DNA from: Salinibacterium sp. NK8237
Lineage (GTDB): Bacteria; Actinomycetota; Actinomycetes; Actinomycetales; Microbacteriaceae
Assembly: GCF_015864955.1 (NCBI RefSeq)
Contig: NZ_JADYWE010000002.1
Location: forward strand, 66,326-130,325
Direction of reading: 5' to 3'
Length of the DNA stretch: 64,000 bases
The translations under genes were made by a program, and so were the position numbers. Below, piece by piece: positions 7,542 through 15,815 of the stretch; positions within the stretch are counted from its first letter, which is position 1, and the number at the start of each line of letters is the position of its first letter. Below the pieces are notes generated by a model. It did no database searches. It was not told the DNA's origin and saw only the letters and a list, made by a program, of their open reading frames with translations.

Positions 7542-8534
7542 TTACTGCGGTGAGTAGTTTTTACCTAGTTCATGACAACGGACGAGGCGGTCTCGCCACC
7601 ACTGGGTGCGTTCAGGATTAGCGGCCCAGCGAGTGAGCAACGCTTCGTCGGCCTCGATGCGACGCACGTCAAGGTGACCGTCGCGAGCGCGCAGGGGAGC
7701 GGCGGTGACGTCGGCGGCGAGCAGGGATGCCGTGGCGAGTCCACAGTCATAGTCGAGATCATCGATGGCGGCAGCCAAATGCGCGCCCATCGCGAGACCC
7801 ACCGAGGTCTCGAGGGCGCTGGAGACCACAACGGGCAGCCCGGCATCTTTCACGATCTCAAGGGCGCGAGAGACGCCGCCCAGGGGCTGTGCCTTGATGA
7901 CGAGGAGATCAGCGGCACCTGCACGGGCGACCGCGAGCGGGTCGGCAGCTTTGCGCACACTTTCGTCAGCCGCGATGGGGATGCCCATGTAGGCAATGCG
8001 CGTGCGCAGTTCGCCCAGCTCTTCTACTGTCGCGCACGGTTGCTCGACATACTCAAGGTCGAATCCAGCCAGAGCATGCACGGCACGTTCGGCTTCATCG
8101 ACCGTCCACGCGCCATTCGCATCAACGCGGATGCGGCCAGTCGGCCCCATGACGCGACGCACTTCGGCGACGCGGGCAATGTCATCCTCGAGGGTCTGAT
8201 CGGGCTCGGCTACCTTCACCTTGGCTGTACGGCAGCCATGGAAGCGTTCGAGAACCGCTTCGACCAGGTCGGCGGGAACAGCAGGCACGGTGGCGTTGAC
8301 CCAAATGCGATCGCGGACGAGGGGCGGCATCTCGTTGTAGGCGTAATCGATCGCGGCCAAGAGCCACGGGGTTGCTTCGACATCGTCGTACTCCACGAAT
8401 GGCGAGAACTCGCTCCACCCCTGCGGGCCGCGAAACAGGAGTGCTTCGCGTTGATCGATGCCGCGAAAGCGGGAGGTCATGGGCAGGGACACCACGTGCG
8501 CGGTGTCGAGAATGTCGTTCACTGAAGGGAACAT
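7542..8534 (-). CDS. menC: o-Succinylbenzoate synthase
   Basis: Enolase-superfamily dehydratase making o-succinylbenzoate from SHCHC in menaquinone synthesis. The barrel carries the catalytic KxK (AKVKVAEPDQ), metal ligands in VDANGAW, VEQPC and ADESV, and the second lysine in LLVIKAQPLGG. About 330 aa is typical for actinobacterial MenC. ATG 8534 starts at MFPSVNDIL; the frame extends to 8684 but that part overlaps the divergent gene at 8577. It stands alone on the minus strand among rightward men genes, as menC placement varies in actinobacteria. A dipeptide epimerase is the main alternative in this superfamily, but the menB/menE neighbours favour MenC. Confidence 0.92.
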   Translation of the reverse strand: MFPSVNDILDTAHVVSLPMTSRFRGIDQREALLFRGPQGWSEFSPFVEYDDVEATPWLLAAIDYAYNEMPPLVRDRIWVNATVPAVPADLVEAVLERFHGCRTAKVKVAEPDQTLEDDIARVAEVRRVMGPTGRIRVDANGAWTVDEAERAVHALAGFDLEYVEQPCATVEELGELRTRIAYMGIPIAADESVRKAADPLAVARAGAADLLVIKAQPLGGVSRALEIVKDAGLPVVVSSALETSVGLAMGAHLAAAIDDLDYDCGLATASLLAADVTAAPLRARDGHLDVRRIEADEALLTRWAANPERTQWWRDRLVRCHELGKNYSPQ

Positions 8535-8576
8535 GTTCCCAGTCTGACAAGTTCCACTGTCAGTTAGGGTAATTGC

Positions 8577-9002
8577 GTGACTAATCCGGGGGATATCGAG
8601 CGCATTGCTACCAAAGTCGTGCCGTATTACGTTGTCGGCGTCGTCGATGACGAAGAAACTGAGCTGCCCGCCGACGATGAGCACGGAGTTTCCCCTGAGC
8701 CCGAGGCTGCTCCGGTCGTTCGCCGCCCGCGCCCACGCTGGCTAGGGTTCGTCGCCGCAGCGCTCGGTGTCGCCACCCTCGTGCTCTTCATCATTGCCAT
8801 GATCGTGTCTGCTGGCGGGGACTACCCGACCGGTACAGACTTGGCCTATGCGACGATCGTGGTGTCGATCTCAGCCGTCATCACTGCCGCGCTGTGTCTC
8901 ATTTTCGGGCTGCAACGCCGTTGGGCGGCCTTTGGGCTTGCGCTCGGCATCCTCGCGAATCCGCTGCTTGTCCTGTACGTGTTCCGGCTCTTCGGCGGCT
9001 AA
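8577..9002 (+). CDS. Small membrane protein of unknown function, 141 aa
   Basis: Not a family I can name. The N-terminal 55 residues are acidic and cytoplasmic-looking, ending in a basic patch (RRPRPRWLG). Three hydrophobic segments follow: GFVAAALGVATLVLFIIAMIV, AYATIVVSISAVITAALCLIF and AAFGLALGILANPLLVLYVF. The start is GTG at 8577, in the short divergent gap with menC. It lies between menC and menB but need not act in quinone synthesis. Confidence 0.7.
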   Translation: MTNPGDIERIATKVVPYYVVGVVDDEETELPADDEHGVSPEPEAAPVVRRPRPRWLGFVAAALGVATLVLFIIAMIVSAGGDYPTGTDLAYATIVVSISAVITAALCLIFGLQRRWAAFGLALGILANPLLVLYVFRLFGG

Positions 9003-9084
9003 CGAGTCGCTCGCGACGCACGAAAGCCGAGCATCCACGGTTCGGCATCAGCCCGCGGCGCAGCCCGATGGTTAGGGTGGAGCC

Positions 9085-10056
9085 ATGGCGCCTGTTTCTG
9101 AAATATTTGACGAGAAGTTGTGGCGATCGGTCGCCGGGTTTGATGACCTCACCGACATCACGTACCACCACGATGTGAGCGGAACGATTGCGCGCATCGC
9201 GTTCGATCGCCCCGAAGTGCGCAACGCCTTCCGGCCACACACCGTCGACGAGTTGTATCAAACACTGGATGACGTGCGCCAGAATCCTCGCATCGGCGTT
9301 GTGCTTCTCACGGGCAACGGCCCGAGCGAGAAAGATGGCGGCTGGGCGTTCTGCTCTGGCGGCGACCAGCGCATCCGCGGTCGTGCTGGCTACGAGTACG
9401 AAGGTCAAGAGGGCGCGACTAATCCGACTGCTGCCGCCGGGCTCTCCGCGGCTGAGGCCGAGGCCGACGCTGCTGCCGCTGCGGGAAAGCGTCGTGCCGC
9501 AGCCGGACGCCTGCACATTCTTGAAGTGCAGCGCCTCATCCGGTTTATGCCCAAGGTCGTTATCGCTGTTGTGCCTGGCTGGGCTGCCGGGGGAGGGCAC
9601 TCTTTGCACGTCGTGTGCGACCTCACGATTGCCAGTGCCGAGCACGCCCGCTTCAAGCAGACGGATGTCGACGTCGGCTCCTTCGACGCCGGCTACGGCA
9701 GCGCCTACTTCGCTCGCCAAGTTGGCCAAAAGTTTGCCCGTGAAGTGTTCTTCCTGGCCCGCGAGTACGACGCGCAACGCGCCCTCGACGCGGGAGCGAT
9801 CAACGCCGCCGTGCCGCATGCTGAGCTCGAAGCCACCGCCTACGACTGGGCGCAAACCATCATGACGAAATCACCGACCGCTATTCGCATGGTCAAGTTC
9901 GCCCTCAACGCTGTCGACGACGGTCTTGTCGGCCAGCAAGTTTTTGCGGGAGAAGCGACCCGCCTCGCCTACGGCACCGACGAAGCCGTCGAAGGCCGCG
10001 ATTCGTTCCTGCAGAAGCGCGAACCCGACTGGTCGCCCTTCCCCTGGCAGTACTAA
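9085..10056 (+). CDS. menB: 1,4-Dihydroxy-2-naphthoyl-CoA synthase
   Basis: Crotonase-fold enzyme that closes the ring of o-succinylbenzoyl-CoA to give DHNA-CoA. It contains FDRPEVRNAFRP, the oxyanion-hole segments (GWAFCSGGDQRIRGRAGY and GWAAGGGHSLHVVCDL) and the DVGSFDAGYGSAYFARQVGQK block characteristic of MenB. Compared with the roughly 270-aa E. coli enzyme there is an Ala/Glu-rich insertion (residues about 112-136) before RLHILEVQRLIRFMPK; shorter inserts at this place are known in actinobacterial MenB. ATG 9085 follows a GGAGCC Shine-Dalgarno-like sequence. The stop codon is the first triplet of a 17-bp tandem repeat array. Confidence 0.96.
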   Translation: MAPVSEIFDEKLWRSVAGFDDLTDITYHHDVSGTIARIAFDRPEVRNAFRPHTVDELYQTLDDVRQNPRIGVVLLTGNGPSEKDGGWAFCSGGDQRIRGRAGYEYEGQEGATNPTAAAGLSAAEAEADAAAAAGKRRAAAGRLHILEVQRLIRFMPKVVIAVVPGWAAGGGHSLHVVCDLTIASAEHARFKQTDVDVGSFDAGYGSAYFARQVGQKFAREVFFLAREYDAQRALDAGAINAAVPHAELEATAYDWAQTIMTKSPTAIRMVKFALNAVDDGLVGQQVFAGEATRLAYGTDEAVEGRDSFLQKREPDWSPFPWQY

Positions 10057-10138
10057 CGCCCGGACGGCTCTAACGCCCGGACAGCCCTAACGCTCGGACA
10101 GCCCTAACATTCAGACAGCTGTAACGCTCCCGCAGTTC
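10054..10138 (+). repeat. 17-bp degenerate tandem repeat, five copies, beginning at the menB stop codon
   Basis: Five head-to-tail 17-mers each start with TAAC: units at 10054, 10071, 10088, 10105 and 10122. Copy 1 is TAACGCCCGGACGGCTC. Copies 1-3 differ by one to three bases; copies 4 and 5 are more decayed. The first TAA is the menB stop, and the array ends 20 bp before the menE start, filling almost the whole gap. Confidence 0.92.
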
Positions 10139-10158
10139 AAACCCAGAGAGGTTTACCC

Positions 10159-11289
10159 GTGACCGCTGACACCACTTCTACCCGAGAACTCTGGTCTATT
10201 GACGCGCGCGATCCTCGCAAAGTCTGGGCGGCGCTGAAGCCGGCACTCGACGGAACGGGAGCCGCGATTTTGCCGCACCCGGCCTCCCCCTCTGGCCTGC
10301 CAGAAACCGTGCCCGCGAACGTTGCGGTGATCGTAGAAACGAGCGGATCGACCGGCCGACCCAAGCGCGTGATGCTGAGTGCTGAAGCCCTGAAGGCGAG
10401 TGCTGCGGCATCCGATGAGCTTCTGGGCGGCCCGGGGCAGTGGCTTCTCGCCGTGCCTGCGCACTACATTGCCGGAATCAATGTGCTGGCTCGCTCGTAT
10501 TTTGCGGGCACCGAGCCGGTCATGATGTCGACGCGTGACTTCACCGCGGCCACTTTTGTGGAGGCGGCTGCGCAGCTCACGGGGGAGCGGCGCTTCGTGT
10601 CGCTCGTTCCCGTGCAACTGGCGCGGCTGCTCGAGTCGGAGGAGGCCGTTGCGGCGCTCTCCACCTTCCAGCGGATTCTCGTCGGCGGCCAATCGATCCC
10701 GGCAGTGTTGTTGGCGGCAGCCCGCGCTCGCGGTCTCGCCGTATCGACCACGTATGGGTCGAGCGAAACGAGCGGCGGCGCTGTCTGGGACGGTACGCCG
10801 CTGCCCACCGCGCAGGTGCGCCTCGTAGATGACCGCATCGAAATCGCTGGCCCCATGCTGGCAGAGGGCTACCTCGACGACCCGCGACGCAGCGCATTCT
10901 CGTTCCGTCTGCAAGACGGAGTGCGCTGGTATCGCACCGACGATGTCGGCGAGTTGGTCGATGGCGTGCTGCGGGTGCGTGGCCGAGCCGACGACATGAT
11001 CATCTCCGGAGGAGTGAAGGTCTCGATTGCTGAAGTGGAGACCGCTGTGCGCTCTCTGCCCGGCCAAGCTGATGCTGTCGTCGTCGCCGCTCCCCACCCC
11101 GAGTGGGGCGAAGCCCCCGTGGTGATCACGACGCACGCGATCGATTTGGACGTGGTGCGTCAATCGGTGGCAACCCAGTTGTCTTCGGCCGCCGCAGCCC
11201 CGGCACGGGTCATGCTGATCGATGAGATTCCTCTGCTTTCGACAGGAAAACCCGATCGACTCGCCTTAGCCACAGTCGTGCTTAAGTAG
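10159..11289 (+). CDS. menE: o-Succinylbenzoate-CoA ligase
   Basis: Adenylate-forming enzyme activating o-succinylbenzoate with CoA, the step before MenB. The signature motifs are VETSGSTGRPKRVML (P-loop), TYGSSETSGG, YRTDDVGEL and RGRADDMIISGGVKVSIAEVE (hinge), with the final catalytic lysine near the C-terminus (LSTGKPDRLAL). At 376 aa it is a compact MenE, as in other actinobacteria. GTG 10159 has a GAGAGG Shine-Dalgarno 8 nt upstream, just past the tandem repeats. It is followed within 9 bp by menA. Confidence 0.94.
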   Translation: MTADTTSTRELWSIDARDPRKVWAALKPALDGTGAAILPHPASPSGLPETVPANVAVIVETSGSTGRPKRVMLSAEALKASAAASDELLGGPGQWLLAVPAHYIAGINVLARSYFAGTEPVMMSTRDFTAATFVEAAAQLTGERRFVSLVPVQLARLLESEEAVAALSTFQRILVGGQSIPAVLLAAARARGLAVSTTYGSSETSGGAVWDGTPLPTAQVRLVDDRIEIAGPMLAEGYLDDPRRSAFSFRLQDGVRWYRTDDVGELVDGVLRVRGRADDMIISGGVKVSIAEVETAVRSLPGQADAVVVAAPHPEWGEAPVVITTHAIDLDVVRQSVATQLSSAAAAPARVMLIDEIPLLSTGKPDRLALATVVLK

Positions 11290-11298
11290 AATCCCTCC

Positions 11299-12297
11299 GT
11301 GGCCTCTCCTAAAAAACAACGCATCGACCCCGCAACCGTCTCGACCGCTGCGGCGAAGAAAAAGAGCGGACGCCCGGGTGGGCGACCGCCCAAGGCGCCG
11401 AAGATCGCGAAAGCCACCGCGCGTGACTGGATCAGTGGCGCCCGCATCCAAACTTTGCCGTTAGCTTTTGCTCCCGTTGCGCTCGGCACAGCGGCGGCCT
11501 ACGTGCTTCCGCATGACGTTGATGGGGCCGGCTGGCACTGGGTCCGCGCGCTGCTCTGCCTCGTCGTTGCGGTCTCGCTGCAAATTGGTGTGAACTTCGC
11601 CAACGACTACTCCGACGGAGTGCGGGGAACGGATGACCACCGCGTCGGTCCTCGTCGTCTCACCGCTTCGGGTGCCGCTCGCCCGCGCACCGTCATCACT
11701 GTCGCCTTCGCCTGGTTCGGTATTGCGGCTATCGCCGGACTCATCATCGTCGTGCGAACCGAACACTGGTGGATGCTTGCCGTCGGTGCCGCGGCCATCA
11801 TCGCCGCCTATTTCTACACGGGAGGCAAGCGCCCCTACGGCTACCTTGGCCTCGGCGAAATATTCGTCTTCATCTTCTTCGGTCTCGTCGCCACCGCCGG
11901 CACGACGTTCGTGCTCGCCGGCACCGTGAATCTCGAGTCGTGGCTGGCAGCCGTTGCTGTCGGATTGTTCGCCGTAGCAACCCTCATGGTCAACAACATC
12001 CGCGACATTGCTCAAGACAAGATCGCCGGAAAGCGAACTCTGGCCGTGCGGATGGGCAACCTGCCCTCGCGCATCTTCTACGTCGTCGCGATGCTCGTGC
12101 CGTTCGGCATCTTGGGCGTGTTTTCGCTGCTTTACTTCAACGCGTATCTTGTGAACTTTGTGTTGCTGGTAGCGCTGCCCGCGTGCGTGATTGTGCTCAC
12201 CGCCAAAACGCCAGCCGAGCTGATCTTGGCGCTGCGTCTCACCGGGATCACCGCGCTGCTGTTCGGCCTAGGGCTCGCGGCAGCGATCGCGTTCTAA
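11299..12297 (+). CDS. menA: 1,4-Dihydroxy-2-naphthoate polyprenyltransferase
   Basis: UbiA-superfamily membrane enzyme that prenylates DHNA to demethylmenaquinone. The first aspartate-rich motif is NFANDYSDGVRGTDDHRVGPRRL (residues about 97-119) and the second is NNIRDIAQDKIAGKRTLAVR (about 232-251). About eight membrane helices are visible. About 35 basic residues (KKKSGRPGGRPPKAPK region) precede the usual MenA start, giving 332 aa; GTG 11299 is the only start that fits the menE spacing, although a later start near residue 33 cannot be excluded. Confidence 0.94.
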   Translation: MASPKKQRIDPATVSTAAAKKKSGRPGGRPPKAPKIAKATARDWISGARIQTLPLAFAPVALGTAAAYVLPHDVDGAGWHWVRALLCLVVAVSLQIGVNFANDYSDGVRGTDDHRVGPRRLTASGAARPRTVITVAFAWFGIAAIAGLIIVVRTEHWWMLAVGAAAIIAAYFYTGGKRPYGYLGLGEIFVFIFFGLVATAGTTFVLAGTVNLESWLAAVAVGLFAVATLMVNNIRDIAQDKIAGKRTLAVRMGNLPSRIFYVVAMLVPFGILGVFSLLYFNAYLVNFVLLVALPACVIVLTAKTPAELILALRLTGITALLFGLGLAAAIAF

Positions 12298-12344
12298 CGT
12301 CGGAGGTCGCAGCGAGCGTCTCTTCACGGCGGTTATGCGACTAG

Positions 12345-12692
12345 CTAGCGGGCGTCGTGCTGAGTGCTCTGCTCAGCGGATGTCGCGTCTGTGGGCGCCT
12401 CTGCTGAAGACTCCGCGGCACCCTCGGTAGTGGTCGCGGTCTCAGCGTCGTGCTCGACGGCGGCATCCTCGGCGTCACGATCAGGATCGTGGCTTGGACG
12501 ACCGCGACGGGAAGCAAGGTCAAGAGCTACGGCATCCCGCAGCTTTCCGAAAAACACGTAGGACACGGCGAATCCCAAGATCGCTGCGATTACGGCGGCG
12601 ATCCACGTCTCGACGTTGGCAACCATCAGCACGGTGAAGGCTGCGGCGAAGACTCCGACGCGGAGAAGAGAGTAGGCGATCCAAGGTTTCAC
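12345..12692 (-). CDS. DUF4229-type small membrane protein
   Basis: Unknown role. Two membrane segments at the N-terminus (IAYSLLRVGVFAAAFTVLMV and WIAAVIAAILGFAVSYVFF) precede the family hallmark FGKLRDAVALDLASRR. A long acidic, Ala/Glu/Thr-rich tail to residue 115 looks disordered and cytoplasmic. Proteins of this family are commonly encoded beside menA in actinobacteria, so an accessory role near quinone synthesis is possible but unproven. ATG 12692. Confidence 0.78.
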   Translation of the reverse strand: MKPWIAYSLLRVGVFAAAFTVLMVANVETWIAAVIAAILGFAVSYVFFGKLRDAVALDLASRRGRPSHDPDRDAEDAAVEHDAETATTTEGAAESSAEAPTDATSAEQSTQHDAR

Positions 12693-12746
12693 GGCATCAG
12701 TCTAGGCTCGCAACCCGCGTGCAGTCTGCGAGCGTAGACTGGGGGC

Positions 12747-13079
12747 ATGCCTCGCCTACTGGTTGTTCTCGCTTTCGCGCTCGTCGCGGTAGACGTGTTC
12801 TCCATTGTGGATGTGATCCTTACCGAACGCAGTCGAGTTCGCGCGATGCCTAAGGCATTGTGGATCATAGTGATCCTGCTTTTGCCGGTTATCGGAGTGG
12901 TGCTCTGGTTCATGCTCGGCAAGGCACGTAGTGCCCGTTCTGGCGGCACACGCACCGTTGCCCCCGATGACGACCCTGACTTCTTGCGCAAGATGCGCCG
13001 TCAGGAAGAACAAGATGAGCGCATTCGCCGCCTCGAACAGGAACTTGCAGATCTCGACGATGACGATAAGACCAACTAA
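12747..13079 (+). CDS. PLDc_N-domain small membrane protein, 110 aa
   Basis: Resembles the N-terminal two-helix anchor of cardiolipin synthases (phospholipase D nuclease N-terminal domain) without the catalytic part. Helix 1 is LLVVLAFALVAVDVFSIVDVI; helix 2 is PKALWIIVILLLPVIGVVLWFMLG, with the conserved PxxGxxLWFMLGK ending. A charged coiled-coil-like tail follows (RRQEEQDERIRRLEQELADLDDD). The ATG is preceded by GGGGGC. Its 3' end overlaps menD by 20 bp, so it is probably cotranslated with menD. Function unknown. Confidence 0.8.
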   Translation: MPRLLVVLAFALVAVDVFSIVDVILTERSRVRAMPKALWIIVILLLPVIGVVLWFMLGKARSARSGGTRTVAPDDDPDFLRKMRRQEEQDERIRRLEQELADLDDDDKTN

Positions 13080-14775
13080 CTCTCCAGCCACCAACTTCTC
13101 GGTAGCCCTTCTCGAAGAGTTTGTTCGTCTCGGCGTTCGGGATGTTGTGCTGAGCCCGGGCTCGCGCTCACAGGCTCTCGCGCTGGCGGCTGCTGAATTC
13201 GAGAAGCAGGGGCTGTTGCGGTTGCGGGTGCGCATCGATGAGCGCGTTGGCGCCTTCCTTGCGCTTGGCCTTGCGGTCGAAACCGGGTTGCCCGTGCTTG
13301 TGGTCACCACCTCGGGCACTGCCGTTGCGAACCTGCACCCTGCGGTTCTTGAAGCGCACCACTCAGCTGTTCCGCTGATCATTATTAGCGCCGATCGTCC
13401 CGACTCATTGCGTGGCATTGGCTCCAATCAGACAACGCAGCAGCCGGGTATCTTCGGCACCGCCGTGCACCGAACGTGGGATGTCGAGGCGCCAACCGGT
13501 GCTGATGGAGAGATGGATGCCGCAGCGCAACTCGCTCGCGACGCCGTTGCCGCGGTCGACGGCCCCGTTCACCTCAACCTCTCTTTTGACGATCCGCTGT
13601 CTGCGCCGTTTGTGTGGGAGCCCACCGCCGCAGATGTCGCTCCTGAACCGGCTGGCACTCGCGAACCCGTGTTCCCTGATCTGTTCAGTGACCTCGATCC
13701 GGTAGTGGAGAACACCACCCACCAGTCGCCGGGTGCTCCCACGACTCTCGCTCTGTCGCCCTCCCCAGCCACGGTCGTGATCGCCGGAACCGGTGCAGGC
13801 CCGCGCGCCGAGCAGGTCGCCCGCGAACTCGGTGCACCGCTGCTCGCGGAGGTCGCGAGTGGAGCCCACTTTGGGCCCAACCTGGTTGTCGCTTACCGCG
13901 AGCTGTTGAACGCCGCCAACTTTGGTGACCGGGTGGCGCGCGTGATCGTGTTTGGGCATCCGACGTTGAGTCGAGAGATTCCGGCGCTCATTCAGCGTCG
14001 CGGGGTGCAAACCATCGTGGTGCGGCATCCCTCCGCTGATGACTACAACCCTGGCCGCTGCGTTCGGCTCTTTGTCGATGACGTCTCGGTCTCGGGTGAA
14101 GTCATTGACCGTGCGTGGTTGGGGCGCTGGGTGATGTCGAGCCGCCAGCTTCTCGAAACGGAGAGCATCGCTCCCGATATCGAGGCGGATGCCGGAACCC
14201 ACGCCAAGTCAGAACTCGCCATTGTGCGCACCCCGGTCGACCGCCGGATGCTCGCCGAAGCCGTGTGGCGTTCCACGTGGCCGCACGACCGCCTCGTCTT
14301 GGGCGCGTCACGCTTGATTCGCGAAGTCGATCGCGTGGTGCCGGGCAAGAAGATTTCGGTGCACGCCAATCGGGGCCTCGCCGGCATTGACGGCACGATC
14401 TCGACTGCTCTCGGAATCGCGCTCGCGAGCCAAGCGGAAGCAGGTAACGAGGGTGTCACCCGTGTGCTCCTCGGTGATCTTGCGATCTTCCACGATGTGG
14501 GAGCGCTCATGTTTGGTGTTGGCGAATCTCGACCGCGTATCCAAGTCATTGTCGGCAACGACAACGGCGGCACCATCTTCGACGGCCTTGAGGTCGCGAG
14601 TCAGGCTGGCGACAGTTTTGACCGGGTGTTGCTGACGCAGCAGAGTGCCTCCATCGAGGCACTCGCTGTCGCGTACGGCTGGCGCTATATTTTTGCGGCA
14701 ACGCGGGGAGACCTCGACCAGGCTCTTTCGGCCCACCCTGAGCCGACCATAATTGAGGTTCCGCTCGGGCGCTAA
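13060..14775 (+). CDS. menD: SEPHCHC synthase (menaquinone biosynthesis MenD)
   Basis: Thiamine diphosphate enzyme joining isochorismate and 2-oxoglutarate, the first committed step of menaquinone synthesis. The N-terminal domain has VVLSPGSRSQALALAA and the ThDP glutamate region DERVGAFLALGLA; the C-terminal ThDP/Mg motif is GDLAIFHDVGALMFG ending in NDNGGTIFDGLE. At 571 aa it is normal. I chose ATG 13060, which overlaps the preceding small membrane protein gene by 20 bp; the frame is open to 12931, but the earlier residues are out-of-frame coding of that gene. No strong Shine-Dalgarno is visible, which fits translational coupling. Confidence 0.94.
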   Translation: MTIRPTNSPATNFSVALLEEFVRLGVRDVVLSPGSRSQALALAAAEFEKQGLLRLRVRIDERVGAFLALGLAVETGLPVLVVTTSGTAVANLHPAVLEAHHSAVPLIIISADRPDSLRGIGSNQTTQQPGIFGTAVHRTWDVEAPTGADGEMDAAAQLARDAVAAVDGPVHLNLSFDDPLSAPFVWEPTAADVAPEPAGTREPVFPDLFSDLDPVVENTTHQSPGAPTTLALSPSPATVVIAGTGAGPRAEQVARELGAPLLAEVASGAHFGPNLVVAYRELLNAANFGDRVARVIVFGHPTLSREIPALIQRRGVQTIVVRHPSADDYNPGRCVRLFVDDVSVSGEVIDRAWLGRWVMSSRQLLETESIAPDIEADAGTHAKSELAIVRTPVDRRMLAEAVWRSTWPHDRLVLGASRLIREVDRVVPGKKISVHANRGLAGIDGTISTALGIALASQAEAGNEGVTRVLLGDLAIFHDVGALMFGVGESRPRIQVIVGNDNGGTIFDGLEVASQAGDSFDRVLLTQQSASIEALAVAYGWRYIFAATRGDLDQALSAHPEPTIIEVPLGR

Positions 14776-14866
14776 TGCCCGATGCTCTGTTGCGCTGCCT
14801 CTCGTCGGCCACGGTTTCGCTCGCGTGGATAGGTGACCGCAGAAGCGCCCGGAGTAGCCTTGGGAC

Positions 14867-15691
14867 ATGAGCACACTCACTCCCGTCACCGCCGATTTCG
14901 AGCTTGCCAGCATCGATCCGTCATCCACTCCTGAGTTTGATGGCAGCAAGAAGGATGCCGAGAAGGCTCTCGAGAAAAACGGGGAGAAGCTTGCTGCCCT
15001 GCAAGAGCGGCTCTTCGCTGAGAGCAAGTTCGGTGGCAAGCGGCGCATTCTGCTCGTGCTGCAGGCGATGGACACCGCGGGCAAGGGCGGCATCCTGCGC
15101 CACGTTATTGGCGGGGTCGACCCGCAGGGAGTGCAGATCCACGCGTTCAAAGCGCCCACCGATGAAGAGAAGTCGCACGACTTCTTGTGGCGCATTCGCA
15201 AGGAGCTTCCCGAGGCCGGCTTTATCGGCGTCTTTGACCGTTCGCACTACGAAGACGTGCTCATTCACCGCGTGCGTGGCTTCTCAACGCCCGAGACGGT
15301 GGAAGAGCGATACGGCATCATTCAGGCATTCGAAAACGAGCTCGTCGCTCAGGGCACGACGATTATCAAAGTCATGCTGCACATCGGCGCCGACGAGCAG
15401 AAAGATCGCCTGCAAGAGCGTCTTGACCGCCCCGAAAAGCACTGGAAGTACAACCCAGGCGATGTGGACGAGCGACTGCTGTGGGGTGACTACCAGGAGG
15501 CGTACGAGATTGCGTTGCGTCGCACGACGACAGAGAACGCACCGTGGTATGTGGTTCCGGCGAACCACAAGTGGTACGCACGGTGGGCCGTTCAGCAGCT
15601 TTTGCTGGAGGCATTAGAGAATCTTGACCTGCAGTGGCCGAGCGCCGACTACGACGTTGAGGCAGAGAAAGTGCGACTCGCGAACAGCTAG
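14867..15691 (+). CDS. ppk2: Polyphosphate kinase 2 family protein
   Basis: Transfers phosphate between polyphosphate and nucleotides in the cytoplasm. It shows the PPK2 P-loop LVLQAMDTAGKGG (residues about 63-75), the second motif GVFDRSHYEDVLIHRVRG (about 120-137) and the lid arginines (QERLDRPEKHWKYNPGDVDERLLW). The single-domain length of 274 aa excludes the two-domain class II enzymes. Whether it prefers NMP or NDP cannot be set by eye. It is monocistronic, between menD and an arsenate reductase gene, with ATG 14867 following a weak ribosome site. Confidence 0.92.
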   Translation: MSTLTPVTADFELASIDPSSTPEFDGSKKDAEKALEKNGEKLAALQERLFAESKFGGKRRILLVLQAMDTAGKGGILRHVIGGVDPQGVQIHAFKAPTDEEKSHDFLWRIRKELPEAGFIGVFDRSHYEDVLIHRVRGFSTPETVEERYGIIQAFENELVAQGTTIIKVMLHIGADEQKDRLQERLDRPEKHWKYNPGDVDERLLWGDYQEAYEIALRRTTTENAPWYVVPANHKWYARWAVQQLLLEALENLDLQWPSADYDVEAEKVRLANS

Positions 15692-15768
15692 GGGCACTGC
15701 CACCCGGCACTGCTTCGATGGGCTGTTCGTCGGCCCGAAATGAATCTTTGTGCGCGCGCTCGAAAATA

Positions 15769-15786
15769 CATAGATATTCATCTATG
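15769..15786. promoter_or_regulatory. Candidate ArsR/SmtB-type operator upstream of arsC
   Basis: CATAGAT-ATTC-ATCTATG is a perfect 7-bp inverted repeat, AT-rich in a GC-rich background, 30 bp upstream of the arsenate reductase start. ATAGAT/ATCTAT half-sites are of the kind recognised by ArsR-family repressors in actinobacteria (recalled knowledge). No arsR gene lies in the window. Confidence 0.6.
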
Positions 15787-15815
15787 CTTTGAGTGTCCGA
15801 GCGAAACGAGGAATC

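Noticed and set aside
7572..8525. 317-codon rightward frame opposite menC
   Set aside because: Shadow of a well-supported enolase-superfamily gene; no motifs or ribosome site.
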